This document shows positions 8,246 to 18,300 of a stretch of DNA of 64,000 nt, piece by piece. Below the pieces are notes generated by a model that was given only the letters and a program-made list of their open reading frames with translations, searched no databases and was not told the origin of the DNA. A program made the position numbers and the translations under genes. The stretch is from contig OZ244832.1 in assembly GCA_965220485.1 (NCBI GenBank), forward strand, positions 1,612,001 through 1,676,000. The letters are read 5' to 3'. This stretch comes from Aldehydirespirator sp965220485 (GTDB lineage: Bacteria; Actinomycetota; Acidimicrobiia; Acidimicrobiales; Aldehydirespiratoraceae). Every line of letters begins with the position of its first letter. Within the stretch, counting starts at the first letter, position 1.

Positions 8246-9561
8246 GGACCCGCGACGGCCAGAGACGGCTGGGATTTCGCTATCTGTACCTGATCGACGC
8301 GGTCACGCTGCTCGGGCTCATGGCCGCTATCACGACCGTGCGCTTCGGGCTCGACTGGCCCACCTATCCGGTGTCCCACTACGCGGTGGGTTTCGCGGTC
8401 GCGACCGGCTTGCACATGGCCGTCTACTACTTCGGCGGCCTCTACGAATACGAGCAGCGGCTCGGCCGGCCGCCCTGGCTGCCGCGGGCCACAATGCTCA
8501 CCCTGCTGGCTGTGGGAGCCGACGCCACCGTGAGTCTGCTGAGCGGCCGCTATCTGATGCCCCGAGCCAACCTCGTGGTCTTGGCCGCGGCGGCGAGCCT
8601 CATGGTGTCATTCAACCGCTGGCTGGCCCGCCGGGTCAGGACTGGCCGCTTCGGGCAGCCCCGCGTGCTGCTGGTGGGAGACCCCGCCGATGTGGAGTCG
8701 GCACTCCGCCACTTGGGCGAGTCGGAGCCCACGGCGGAAATCGCCGGCCAGTCCGGCACTACCTCCGACATCGCCGAGGAGGTAGACCGGTGCGCCGCCA
8801 CCGACCTGCTGCTGCTGTCGAGCCAGTCTCTGGACACCATCTATCCCGAGCCGCTGTCCGAGCTGGAGGGTCGGCAAGTCGGGGTCTACCGACGCATCAC
8901 ACCCTCGGACACGCTGCTGGGACTGCGGAGGACCCGCCAGATCGGCGGCATGCCCTTCGTCGCGCTGCGAGCCCACGCCCTGCCGGTGTGCCGGTTGCGC
9001 CTCAAGCGCCTCCTCGACCTCGTCTATCTGCTGGTACTGGCCCCCGTGGCGGTGCCATTGACGCTCCTCGTCGCCGTGTACGTGCGTCTGCGAGCTGGTC
9101 GGGGTGTGCTCTACCGCCAGGAGCGGGTGGGCATGGAAGGCCGGACTTTCGTAATGGTGAAGTTCCGGACCATGACCCCGGAAGCGGAGCGAGCCGGCCC
9201 GGAGCTGGCCGTGCCCGACGATCCCAGAGTGATCGAGGGTGTGGCTTGGCTCCGCCGAACCCGGCTCGACGAGTTGCCGCAGCTATGGAACGTCCTGGTG
9301 GGTGACATGTCACTGGTCGGGCCCCGGGCCGAGCGACCCGAGCTGGTTGCCCGGCTCGAGGAGCAGATCGCCGGATACGGCCGGCGCCACGACATCCCGC
9401 CGGGCATCACCGGCCTGGCCCAGACGCAGGGCCACTACCAGACCGATGCGGCCTACAAGCTGGGCCACGACCTGCAATACGTTGTGAACTGGTCACCGTT
9501 GCTCGACTGGGCGATCATGGTCAAGAGCCTCGTCGTGATGGCCGGCCGGTCAGGCCGGTGA
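8242..9561 (+). CDS. Polyprenyl-phosphate glycosyl-1-phosphate transferase (WcaJ/WbaP type)
   Basis: Starts polysaccharide assembly by transferring a sugar-1-phosphate to undecaprenyl phosphate. GTG 8242 overlaps the previous TGA by four bases; 439 residues. N-terminal half has several membrane helices (YLIDAVTLLGLMAAITTV; VVLAAAASLMVSFN) and a short nucleotide-binding-like middle (VLLVGDPADVESAL). The catalytic domain starts near residue 250: RLKRLLDLVYLLVLAPVAV, YRQERVGMEGRTFVMVKFRTM, LRRTRLDELPQLWNVLVGDM and SLVGPRAERPELV, then PPGITGLAQTQGHY. All family hallmarks are intact. Its stop overlaps the next GTG (GTGA), implying coupled translation. Confidence 0.93.
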   Translation: MRTRDGQRRLGFRYLYLIDAVTLLGLMAAITTVRFGLDWPTYPVSHYAVGFAVATGLHMAVYYFGGLYEYEQRLGRPPWLPRATMLTLLAVGADATVSLLSGRYLMPRANLVVLAAAASLMVSFNRWLARRVRTGRFGQPRVLLVGDPADVESALRHLGESEPTAEIAGQSGTTSDIAEEVDRCAATDLLLLSSQSLDTIYPEPLSELEGRQVGVYRRITPSDTLLGLRRTRQIGGMPFVALRAHALPVCRLRLKRLLDLVYLLVLAPVAVPLTLLVAVYVRLRAGRGVLYRQERVGMEGRTFVMVKFRTMTPEAERAGPELAVPDDPRVIEGVAWLRRTRLDELPQLWNVLVGDMSLVGPRAERPELVARLEEQIAGYGRRHDIPPGITGLAQTQGHYQTDAAYKLGHDLQYVVNWSPLLDWAIMVKSLVVMAGRSGR

Positions 9562-10583
9562 GCAGCCCCGAATCAGCCCGTGACCGCCTGCTGAAGGTCT
9601 CGGTGGTGGTGCCGGCCCGGGATTGCGCCAGGCTGTTGCCGGAGTGCCTCGAGGCGATCGGATCCCAAACCTATGGCGGGCCCATCGACGTCACGGTGGC
9701 GGTGGCCCCCAGTCGCGACGGCACCGAGCAGGTGCTGGCCGACAGCCGCATCGGGCTGCCCTTGCAAGTCGTCGAGAATCCCGCGGGTACCACCGCGGGA
9801 GGTCTCAACATCGCGGTCGCTGCGTCGAAGGGGCGCATCGTGGCCCGCGTGGACGCTCAGTCACGGATTCCGCCCGACTACATCGAGCGGGCCGTGGCCA
9901 CGCTGGCTCGCACTGGGGCAGCCAACGTGGGTGGCGTTCAGCGTCCCGTCGGCGAACGCGGCCTGCCGGGCGCGATCGCGGCCGCGATGGCGTCGCCCTT
10001 CGGCGGTGGTCCCGCCGCTTTCCGTAGGGGCCAGCGCTCGGGACCCGCCGACACCGTCTATCTGGGAGTGTTCGACCGCGACGCGCTGGTGTCGGTCGGT
10101 GGCTTCGACGAGGCCCTCGAACGCAACCAGGACTACGAACTCAACTGGCGCCTGCGAGAGCAGGGCCACGCCGTGTGGCTCGACCCGAGCTTGGTGGTCG
10201 ACTACGTGCCCCGCGCCGACTACGGCGGCCTTGCCAGGCAGTACTGGTCTTACGGCACCTGGAAGCGGACCATGCTGATACGCCATCCCCGGTCGCTGCG
10301 CGTCCGTCAGCTGGCCGCTCCGGCGCTAGTAGCCAGCCTGGTGGCCTCCGCGTTCCAACTGGCCGCAGGACGCTGGAGAGGCACAGCCCTGCCGGTGCTG
10401 TATGCGGGGGCCTGCGCGATCGCGGCCTCCCGTCTGCGCGACACGCTGCGGGGCCGGCGCGACCGGGCGCGGGCCGTAGCCGCCTTCGCGGTGATGCACA
10501 TTGCCTGGGGCGCGGGGTTCCTGGTGGGACGCACGTGCACTCGGAAACCGGCCGCTCAGCGCGCCGCGTCGGAGGCCAGGTAG
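9558..10583 (+). CDS. Family 2 glycosyltransferase (ExoA-like) with membrane tail
   Basis: Nucleotide-sugar-dependent transferase predicted for polysaccharide chain building. GTG 9558 overlaps the preceding TGA. Core motifs: VSVVVPARDCARLLPECLEAI, GGLNIAVAASKGRIVARVDAQSR, DRDALVSVGGFDEALERNQD and YELNWRLREQGH, the last two typical of the ExoA/succinoglycan-type acceptor region. Two or three hydrophobic stretches follow residue 250 (LVASLVASAFQLAAG; AFAVMHIAWGAGFLVG). The 3' end overlaps the convergent ABC ATPase gene by 28 bp, so this is the last gene of the rightward unit starting at 5224. Confidence 0.9.
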   Translation: MSSPESARDRLLKVSVVVPARDCARLLPECLEAIGSQTYGGPIDVTVAVAPSRDGTEQVLADSRIGLPLQVVENPAGTTAGGLNIAVAASKGRIVARVDAQSRIPPDYIERAVATLARTGAANVGGVQRPVGERGLPGAIAAAMASPFGGGPAAFRRGQRSGPADTVYLGVFDRDALVSVGGFDEALERNQDYELNWRLREQGHAVWLDPSLVVDYVPRADYGGLARQYWSYGTWKRTMLIRHPRSLRVRQLAAPALVASLVASAFQLAAGRWRGTALPVLYAGACAIAASRLRDTLRGRRDRARAVAAFAVMHIAWGAGFLVGRTCTRKPAAQRAASEAR

Positions 10584-11302
10584 GCGGCGACGACCTCGCC
10601 CGGCTCACCAACCGCCCGAAGAGTGCCAGCGTCGAGCCATGCCACGCGGTCGCAGGACCCCTCGATCTCCGCCATGTTGTGCGACACCAGGACCACCGAC
10701 CCGGCCGCCGAGCGGATCTCGTCGATTCGCTCGGCGCTGCGGGCCCGGAAACCCTCGTCCCCTACCGACAGAGCCTCGTCGATCAACAGGATGTCGGGAA
10801 TCCGGGCGGTGGCGATCGCGAAGTTCAGCCGGGCCCTCATCCCCGACGAGTAGGTGCGCAGCGGCCGATCTATGGCGCCGCGGAGTCCGGCGAAGTCGAT
10901 GATCTCGTCCATGCGGCTCTCCACTTCGGCCCGGGTGAAGCCCAGGGCGAGCCCACCGATCAGGATGTTGCGTCTGCCGGACAGAGCAGAGCGCAGCGCC
11001 GCGGACACTCCCAGCAGCGACGGCCTGCTCCGGCCGAGAATCGTGCCCGACGCCAGCGGCAGCAGCCCGGTCATGGCCACCAGCAGCGTCGACTTGCCCG
11101 ACCCGTTGGCCCCGATGAGGCCCAACGTCTCGGACTCGTGGAGATCCAGGCTAACGCCGCGCACGGCCCGGATCGTCTGGTAACGCCGTCCGGTCCGCCC
11201 GTTCGAGAACAGCTGCTTGATGCCCGCGGCCGGATCCTCGTACACCCGGTAGTACACGTGGGCGTCGTCCACGCGCACCGTCACAGCCCGACCCGAGTCC
11301 AT
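10556..11302 (-). CDS. ABC transporter ATP-binding protein, Wzt/TagH type
   Basis: ATPase of a polysaccharide exporter. 248 residues with Walker A GANGSGKST (64-72), signature TYSSGM, Walker B DILLIDEALSVGDE and switch histidine VLVSHNM. The N-terminal segment before Walker A contains the YYRVYEDP/TIRAVRGVSLDL pattern of teichoic-acid/O-antigen exporters; there is no C-terminal glycan-binding domain. ATG 11302 has GAGGATGG a few bases upstream and overlaps, as TGATG, the stop of a 23-codon mini-ORF separating it from the permease gene. Export substrate presumably is the glycan made by the flanking genes. Confidence 0.93.
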   Translation of the reverse strand: MDSGRAVTVRVDDAHVYYRVYEDPAAGIKQLFSNGRTGRRYQTIRAVRGVSLDLHESETLGLIGANGSGKSTLLVAMTGLLPLASGTILGRSRPSLLGVSAALRSALSGRRNILIGGLALGFTRAEVESRMDEIIDFAGLRGAIDRPLRTYSSGMRARLNFAIATARIPDILLIDEALSVGDEGFRARSAERIDEIRSAAGSVVLVSHNMAEIEGSCDRVAWLDAGTLRAVGEPGEVVAAYLASDAAR

Positions 11303-11373
11303 CACGCCATCCTCGACCGCGCCGACGCCAAGGTGGCCGTGTCGCGTGCCGTCACAGCCCGACCCCAATCCAT
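11302..11373 (-). CDS. 23-residue coupled mini-ORF, partial copy of the ATPase start
   Basis: Begins MDWGRAVTAR, near-identical to the ATPase N-terminus MDSGRAVTVR. It starts at a TGATG overlap with the permease stop and ends in a TGATG overlap with the ATPase start. It looks like a 71-bp tandem duplication of the ATPase translation start that kept ribosomes coupled across the junction. Whether the peptide has any role is unknown. Confidence 0.45.
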   Translation of the reverse strand: MDWGRAVTARDTATLASARSRMA

Positions 11374-12200
11374 CACGCCCCCAGCCGCTGGTCGGATCGC
11401 CAGAAGACCCCGAATCCGACCACCAGCAGCGCGGCGCCCCACGCCAGCATTCCAGCCACCGCCCAGGAGTCGGCCGGTTCGCCGAGCAGGCACCAGCGGG
11501 CGCAGGTGATCACGTCGTAGAGCGGGTTCAGGGCGAACGCCCGCCGCCAAAACTCGCTCGTGACGAACGCATCGACGCTGAAGATCACGCCCGAGGCATA
11601 GAACAGCAGCCTGAACACGTGCGGCAGCAACTGGCGCAGATCCGGCACGGCCGCCCCGATGCGGGCCACCAGAAGCGCGGCCCCGAAGTTGAACACGAAC
11701 TGCGCGGCCAGCACCCCGATCAGCGCCAGCCACCGCAGCGACGGACGCTCACCGGTGGCGATCACAGCTGCGAGCGCCAACACGAGCGCGGGCACGAACG
11801 CGGCGGTCTGGCCGTTGACGGCTGCCGCGGGCAGCAGGATGCGTGGGAACTGCACGGATCGGATCAGCCCCAGATTGCGGGGGATGCACACCGCGGCGTC
11901 CTGCACGACCCGCTGGGTGAGATGGAAGCAGACCACCCCGACGATGAGGAAGCCCAGGAAGTTGTCCACGCCGCGGCTGGTGTCGAGGACCACACCAAAT
12001 ATCAGGAAGTAGACCGCGACCATCAACGCTGGGTTCAGCAGGTGCCAGAGCTGGCCCAACGCGGATCCCATGTTCTGGGCCCGCAGGTCCTGCACAGGGA
12101 CCAGGATGGCGAAGTCCCGTCTCCGCCAGACCTCCCCGAGATAGACGGCGGGCGGGGAGGACTGAGTGAGGTCGACTAACGGCTGCTTGGGATCGCTCAC
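11373..12200 (-). CDS. ABC-2 type polysaccharide export permease, Wzm/TagG type
   Basis: Membrane component of the glycan exporter. 275 residues with about six hydrophobic segments (LMVAVYFLIFGVVLDTS, FLGFLIVGVVCFHLT, ALVLALAAVIATG, WLALIGVLAAQFVFNFG, LLFYASGVIFSV, AVAGMLAWGAALLVVGFGVF), the amphipathic N-terminal VWRRRDFAILVPVQDLRAQ and the family's LNPLYDVITCAR near the C-terminus. GTG 12200 gives the conserved length; a longer frame to 12275 adds unrelated residues. Upstream of the ATPase in the same transcript. Confidence 0.92.
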   Translation of the reverse strand: MSDPKQPLVDLTQSSPPAVYLGEVWRRRDFAILVPVQDLRAQNMGSALGQLWHLLNPALMVAVYFLIFGVVLDTSRGVDNFLGFLIVGVVCFHLTQRVVQDAAVCIPRNLGLIRSVQFPRILLPAAAVNGQTAAFVPALVLALAAVIATGERPSLRWLALIGVLAAQFVFNFGAALLVARIGAAVPDLRQLLPHVFRLLFYASGVIFSVDAFVTSEFWRRAFALNPLYDVITCARWCLLGEPADSWAVAGMLAWGAALLVVGFGVFWRSDQRLGA

Positions 12201-12313
12201 GACTACGATCCTAGGATCGTCCGTCGCGGCAATAATGCAACCGTGGCTCGAAGCCGGCACCTCGCAGGACAACACCTACCGCACAACGGCTCGACGCCCC
12301 GCAGGTCTGAGAC

Positions 12314-13534
12314 TTGAGGTTCGAGGCCGACCTCTCAGGTCCAAGGACGGTCCTTCGGGCGTTGTTCGAATCGGGCGACCGCCACACGGGCCGCCGCCAA
12401 GAGGGTGACGGCACGCCGATCACGTACTCGGGCGAGGACATAGAGTTCGACTACGTTCCCGACGAGATCCATCCAGACCTGCTCGGCCTGCTGCTGTTGA
12501 TCATCTACTATCCCTTCATCGGCGAGCGGGCAGTGTTCCCCGCACCGGTATCACCCCGCTTGGAGGAGGCGTTCCAAAGCAGCGTCTTTGACCAGCGGAT
12601 CCGGTTCGACAACGTCGATGCGAGCCTTGAGCCCTACATCGGCTCGCGCATGGCGCTCGCGTTCGGGGGCGGCACCGACTCTAGCGCGGTGCTCTCCATG
12701 TTCCCCGAGGCCTTCGTAGTACACGAGGCCCATGTTCGCGCCGGGCGCGTCGTGCCGTCGTTCACCCACCGGGTGGTGCGCGAGATGGGGTCGGACCGCG
12801 CCAGGGTGGTCCCGTCCAACCAGCGATACGTCTCCAGGCCCGACGGGTGGCACAGCTGGCCGTGCGCGTTTGCGACGACCCTGCTCATGGCCACCGACCA
12901 CGACTTCGGGATAATCCTGATGGGCTCCGGGCTGGAGGCAACGCTGCTCAAGACCGGCACCAAGTACCTCGACCGGTTCGAGGCGAGACGCTGGCACGGG
13001 TTCACGGGCAACTACTGGCAGTCGGCCTTCAATGCGGTTGGCCTGCCGGTGTTCTCGCCGGTGTGCGGGGCGAGTACTTTCGCCACCTCGCGGCTCTCGC
13101 TTCCTCTGATCAGGTCGGGGCGCGTCTTCTCGTGCGCGCTCGATCATGGCGCTCCGTGCATGCGGTGCTCGAAGTGTCTCCGCAAGGACCTGACCCGTGC
13201 CGCAGTCGATCCGGCCCACACGGTGAGATGGGGGGCGTACGACCGCCCCAACATTCATGAGCACCTTGCCCGCGACCCGCTGCCAGAGGGCCATGTCTTC
13301 TCGTACTCGCGGCGCACCGTGAGCGGCCTCCCCAACTTCATCAGCGACAGGGTCGCGGACCTGCCTGAGATCGAGTCACAGTGGCCGCTCCGCACCCACC
13401 CGGCAACGTTCGAGTTCTGCGATCCGCGATGGCGTCCGATGATCCGCGAGCGGGCGCTGGCACACCTCGAGGAAATGCGACCGGCCGACATCGCCGAAAT
13501 GCAGCGATGGAACTCGGCGCGTTGCCGGGCGTGA
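12314..13534 (+). CDS. PP-loop superfamily protein of unknown function
   Basis: A 406-residue protein starting at TTG 12314, divergent from the exporter. It has a PP-loop-like nucleotide site MALAFGGGTDSSAVLSMFP (SGGxDS type, as in ATP pyrophosphatases/adenylating enzymes) near residue 115, and later a cysteine cluster CMRCSKCLRKD that could bind metal, as in some PP-loop enzymes. An N-terminal region with a hydrophobic patch (LLGLLLLIIYYPF) precedes it. It resembles uncharacterised families (DUF6395-like, from memory) in polysaccharide loci, where it might form an amide or amidine on a sugar; that role is inference. The stop is followed by a 61-bp gap and a coupled mini-ORF. Confidence 0.65.
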   Translation: MRFEADLSGPRTVLRALFESGDRHTGRRQEGDGTPITYSGEDIEFDYVPDEIHPDLLGLLLLIIYYPFIGERAVFPAPVSPRLEEAFQSSVFDQRIRFDNVDASLEPYIGSRMALAFGGGTDSSAVLSMFPEAFVVHEAHVRAGRVVPSFTHRVVREMGSDRARVVPSNQRYVSRPDGWHSWPCAFATTLLMATDHDFGIILMGSGLEATLLKTGTKYLDRFEARRWHGFTGNYWQSAFNAVGLPVFSPVCGASTFATSRLSLPLIRSGRVFSCALDHGAPCMRCSKCLRKDLTRAAVDPAHTVRWGAYDRPNIHEHLARDPLPEGHVFSYSRRTVSGLPNFISDRVADLPEIESQWPLRTHPATFEFCDPRWRPMIRERALAHLEEMRPADIAEMQRWNSARCRA

Positions 13535-13595
13535 CCGCGCCGACATCGCCCGGGCAGCCGCTCCGCCGCTCGCCGAGGCTTGGAGTGAAACGCTG

Positions 13596-13667
13596 ATGAC
13601 ACGGTTGCGCGTCGCCATCGAGCGAATCGGTGAGGGCTGGCCGAGGCTTGGACAGAGGCGCAGATGA
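13596..13667 (+). CDS. 23-residue coupled mini-ORF, partial copy of the next gene's start
   Basis: Encodes MTRLRVAIERIGEGWPRLGQ..., matching the pattern of the next gene's start MSWLRTAAHRIGWGWG, and its TGA overlaps that gene's ATG (ATGA). The upstream flank GCCGAGGCTTGGA is also repeated 68 bp later (13572 and 13640). It is the same arrangement, and the same 72-nt ORF length, as the mini-ORF at 11302-11373. Confidence 0.45.
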   Translation: MTRLRVAIERIGEGWPRLGQRRR

Positions 13668-15373
13668 GTTGGCTCCGCACCGCCGCCCACCGCATCGGGT
13701 GGGGCTGGGGCACGGTGACGTTGGTCTGCATCGGTGTGCTCGCGCTGTGGCTGCCTGACCTGAACCTGCCTCTCGGCAACAGCGACGACGGGCGCATCCT
13801 GGCCCGCTTCGGTCTGCAGGCCCGCAACTTCTGGGAACTCGGCCCCGTAGAGTCGCGCTTCGGCGCGGTGATCGAGCCGTTCGTGCGCGATGAGTACGGC
13901 GTGGCGCCGCGCACGGCGCCGCCGGCGGCGGCGGTCACCTACGCCCACCATCCTCCACTGCCCATCTTCGTCGCGGTCGCCTCGGTCGGACTGCTCGGCG
14001 ACACCGTGGCCGCGCTGCGGATAGTCCCCTTCGCTATGGGCGCGGCCACGGTGGCCGCGATGGCGCTGCTGCTGCGTGTGCAGCGCATCAGTTGGGGACC
14101 GACGCTGCTGGCGGTGACGGCCATGGTCTGCACCGGGTTCTTCTACGTGTACGGGCGTATCGGGGTTGGCTACTCGCTGCTGGTTGCATCGACGGCCGCG
14201 GTGGCGTGGCTGCGCGCGCAGAGCGAACCGCCGCGGTGGGCGCTCGCCGTCATGGCCTGCCTTGCCGCCGGCGCCGCCATGCAGTCGTGGATCGCCTTGG
14301 TGACGCTGGGGCTGCTGGCACCTTGGCTGTTCACCGGCACGCTGGCGCGGCAGCGCCCGACACCTCCGTCGCATCCCGAGCCGGGCGGCACCCAGGAATC
14401 CGCGACCACCTCTATGAGGCGGCACCCCACCCCTTTGTCGCATCCCGAGCAGGACTGCACGCAGCAGGGCGCGATGGCGAGGCTCGCCGCGCTGGTGTCG
14501 CGGGGATGGTCACCCGCGCTCACCGCGATGCTGGTCGGAGCCGCGGCCGGCGCCGCGGTCACTGCGGGCTGGCTCATCAACGCGACCGACCTGGCCGAGC
14601 TGAGCGAACGCGTCAGCTTCCGGGTCGGTCGCGATGTGGACACCGCCGTGGAGACCACCAGCTTCACGTTTGGCGAATTCTTGAGCCGGCAGTGGCGATT
14701 CGCCGGCCACGAGCTGCTGGCGCCGCCCTGGCTGCGGGCGTTGCTCGTTCCCGCGCTGGTTGCCGGCATCGCCGACCGGCGCACTCGCGTGCCAGTGCTG
14801 ATGACTCTCGCCGTTGCGGCGACGCTCACGTTCGGCTTCCAGCAAGGCGCCTGGATCCACCGCCTCTGGAACTTCCCGTGGCTGGCGCCCGCGACCATCG
14901 GTCTGGCCGCGCTCGCCGACGCGGTGCGACGGTTCCTCGCCTCCAGAGCGCCAGGGCTCTGCCTGCCTCTGGGCGTCCTGGCCGCTCTAGGTGCGGTCGC
15001 CACTCTGATGCTGGTGATAACCGGTGGCACCCGCGACTACTACCTCTCAGACCCCGCCGAAGCCGGCGCGGTACTGGAGGAGGCCCGCGGCGAGGCGAGC
15101 CCCGAAGTCGTTTGGACGACCCCGGGCATCTCCACTCCCCGGTGGGTGTCCTACTACTTGGACGCGCCGGTGTTCGCCCTGGACCAGGACCGCCTCGTCG
15201 AGGTGCTCCCGTCGGATCTGGTGCTGGTGCGCACCGACCGCACCCCCGAGTACTTCCCCGACGACGCGCTCCGTCACGTCCTCGTATCCCAAGGCGACTA
15301 TCATCTGATCAGCGCCGACCGCCTTCTCGCGCTGACCGCGAGCACCGCCGCCGACGCTGAGATGCCGCCATGA
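13664..15373 (+). CDS. Multi-pass GT39/ArnT-like membrane glycosyltransferase
   Basis: 569 residues with about ten hydrophobic helices. The first luminal loop (LPDLNLPLGNSDDGRILARFGLQARNF... with YAHHPPLPIF) has the acidic pair and HPPL motif typical of the GT-C ArnT/PMT class, which use polyprenyl-phosphate sugars. A cytoplasmic-looking insert around residues 225-270 contains a 69-bp in-frame duplication (RPTPPSHPE / HPTPLSHPE, with SHPE codons near 14370 and 14440). The C-terminal soluble part ends DAEMPP and overlaps the next ATG by ATGA. Role: adding a sugar on the outer face in glycan assembly; the exact acceptor is unknown. Confidence 0.8.
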   Translation: MSWLRTAAHRIGWGWGTVTLVCIGVLALWLPDLNLPLGNSDDGRILARFGLQARNFWELGPVESRFGAVIEPFVRDEYGVAPRTAPPAAAVTYAHHPPLPIFVAVASVGLLGDTVAALRIVPFAMGAATVAAMALLLRVQRISWGPTLLAVTAMVCTGFFYVYGRIGVGYSLLVASTAAVAWLRAQSEPPRWALAVMACLAAGAAMQSWIALVTLGLLAPWLFTGTLARQRPTPPSHPEPGGTQESATTSMRRHPTPLSHPEQDCTQQGAMARLAALVSRGWSPALTAMLVGAAAGAAVTAGWLINATDLAELSERVSFRVGRDVDTAVETTSFTFGEFLSRQWRFAGHELLAPPWLRALLVPALVAGIADRRTRVPVLMTLAVAATLTFGFQQGAWIHRLWNFPWLAPATIGLAALADAVRRFLASRAPGLCLPLGVLAALGAVATLMLVITGGTRDYYLSDPAEAGAVLEEARGEASPEVVWTTPGISTPRWVSYYLDAPVFALDQDRLVEVLPSDLVLVRTDRTPEYFPDDALRHVLVSQGDYHLISADRLLALTASTAADAEMPP

Positions 15374-18300
15374 CTGATCCCGCCGGGCACGGCGAACGCG
15401 CCGCAGCCGCGCCCGCGGCACCCCTTGCGCCGGGGCCGGCGAAGGTTGAGGGCAACGACTGGAAATCCCTCGACACGACCCCCCTGGAGAGGTTCAAGCC
15501 CCGTCTGTGCGCCACGGTGGTGGTTCCCTACTATCAGGCGCCGGACGCGCTGGCCCTCACTCTGGCCGGCCTGGAGCGCCAGAGCTACCCGCGTCACCTC
15601 TTCGAGGTGATCGTGGTGGACGACGGGTCGGACCCGCCGCTGGAGATGTCCGAGCCGTCGCCGCTGGACGTCCGTGTGATCCGTCAGCCCGATCTCGGTT
15701 TCGGCCTGGCCCGCGCCCGCAACAACGGCGCCCGCGCCGCTCAAGGCGACATCGTTGTCTTCCTCGACTGCGACATGATTCCCGCCCGCGAGTGGCTCGC
15801 CGCCCACGCCCGGTGGCATCACGCCGCCGGCGACGCGATGTCGATCGGCTTCCGGCGACACCTCGACGTCACCGGCGTCTCGGCCGCCGAGGTGCGCAAC
15901 TGCGGCGGAACGCTCGACGAGATGTTCGCCGACCGGCCCTTCCACCGACCCGAATGGATCGAGTCCCACATGGCCCGCACCGCGGAGTTGACCTCCGACG
16001 ACGACGACTTGTTCCGCGTGGCCTCGGGCGGGAACCTCGGGATGTCGCGCCACTTCTACTGGGAGGTCGGAGGCAACGACGAGTCGTTCACCCAGTGGGG
16101 CGCTGAGGATGTCGAATTCGGCTACCGGGCCTTCACCCTCGGCGCGCTCCTCGTTCCCGAACGCCGGGCGCTGTGCTGGCACCAGGGGGAAGGCGCCACG
16201 CCCAGCTCCGCGGAGGCGCGCAGCCTTGAACAGCAGCGGGCCAAGCTGTCGCAGCTGATCGCCCACCACGGCTTCAGAAGAGCCAATCCGGGCCGCAGCT
16301 TCACGGTCCCCCAGTACGTGGTCAGCGTCGCGACCGACCGGGCCGACACCGACGCCCTGCTCGACACCGTCGAGGGCCTCCTGGAGGGCGACGTCCACGA
16401 CCTGGTCGTCTGGATCGAGCAGCGGCAACCTGCCGACACCGAGGAGGCTCACGCGGCCGAGATCGTCAGGCGCCTCCTCGGGGGCGACCCGAGGGTGCGC
16501 TTCGGCCCGCGGGGCGGCGCACCGAGCGCGTTCGCGGCGTCACAATTCCACATCTTCGTGCAGGCCGGCACGCCCGTCGGCACCGACCTGGTGTCCGGGC
16601 TCCGCAAGCAACTGGGCACCGCGGAATGCGTCGCTGCGTCGCAGCCCGACGGAAGCGTCGCCGTGCTGGTGAGGGCCAGGAGGCTGCACCGCGAACTGCG
16701 CCGGGGTCTCGACGGAGAATCGATCACTGCGGCCACGCTGGCACCGAGGCTGCTGCGGCATCGGGCGGCGTCGATCTCCGTCCCCGAGCTGAGCCTCCCC
16801 GACGACGTCGAGGCGGCTTCGGGGGTGCCCCCCGCCGCGGATGGCGCGTCGGCAAACCCGGTTGCTGCGCCGCGAGAACTCGACGAGCCGGACCCCTCGC
16901 GACGGCGGCGCCAGCGAGACGCCAAGAGTCTGCCGGCGAACACGCCGGCGGTAGTCCGGGAATCGGCGCGCGCTATGAACGAAGGACGGCTGCCGAGGCT
17001 GCGGAAGTTCGTGCGCATCGCCGCCCACACCGCTGCCGAGGCGCGCGCGGTGCGCAACCCAGACGACGCCGCACGGCTGGCGCGCACCGTCGGAGCGTGG
17101 ATCGTCGGAGCCGCGGGCTGGCGCCTGAGATGGATCGCGTGGCGGGTGCGCAGGATCGCGCTGCGGGCGCGCAGAACAGCCCGCAGGATCGCGCTGCGGG
17201 CGCGCAGAACAGCCCGCAGGATCGCGCTGCGGGCGCGCAGAACGGCCCGCCGAATTGCCCACGCGGTCCGCAGAGGCGCCAAGGGGCGGCCTCGCTCGAC
17301 GACAATACGGCCGGCCACCTATCGCCTCGGTCCGTCCATCGCAGCGTGCGGTCCGCGGTCGGCGGCTGTGTTCGCTGCCTGGATGAGGCTCCACACCGAG
17401 TCCTCGGCCCCCGCCCAAGTCGTGCTGTGCGATGAAGGGCCCCTTCCGAGCACATGGACCCCCAGAGCCGGGGCCGCCGTGGTCTCGCTGGGCGACATGG
17501 CACCGACCGCGGCCACGCCCGCCTTCGACGCCGAGCAGGTCAATCCCGCCCACTGGCCCGCGGCCTTGAAGCGGGCAGCCGCTCTCGGGCCCCAGAAGCG
17601 GCTGCCGACCGGGCCCGCAGCCTCCAGGAGGGTGGACGCCGCCGACCTCGCGAGAGCGCGCCGTTACCACCACGTAGCCGATGTGGCCGCATATCACGCC
17701 GACGCGCAGGCCAGAGCGGGCGCGGTGGCGGCGCTGGCGGCCAGCGGCGCTGTGGTCCGCCTCTGCGACGGCGGCGTCGAAGTGGCCGGACTCTTGGGCG
17801 AAAGGCTCTTTGCCCTGCTCACCGATCCTCGCATCGAGACAGCCTCAGAGGCTGAGCGCGAAGCCTTGAGCGTAGGGATGCGACGTGAGGCGCTGCGCAC
17901 GCATTCACTGCGGGCGCGAGCCCGTCAGGTGTGCGAAGCAGCGTCTGTGAACATGGGGCCCCTGCCGCTGGTGTCGGTGCTGCTGGCCACCCGACGACCG
18001 GATCGGGTGGCTGCGGCAGTCGCTTCGGTGGCAGCCCAGGCCTACCCTCGCATCGAACTGGTGTTGGCCGCGCACGGCGACGGATTCGACCGCGCTCGGC
18101 TCGAGGCACTGGCCTCCGGCAGCGGCTCGGACGCCCGCGTGCTGGCCGTGCCCGCGGGGCGAGTGCTGGGCGAGGTGCTCAATGAGGCGCTGGAGCACAG
18201 CCGAGGAGAGTTGGTCACCAAGTTCGACGACGACGACTACTACGGACCAGAGCACATCTGGGACTTGGTGCTGGCCCACGAGTACTCCAGGGCCTCACTG

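Noticed and set aside
7690..9561. A 623-codon frame for the sugar-phosphate transferase starting at 7690
   Set aside because: Its first 180 codons are out of frame inside the SpoIID-like gene; the GTG at 8242 overlaps the previous stop and starts the real protein.
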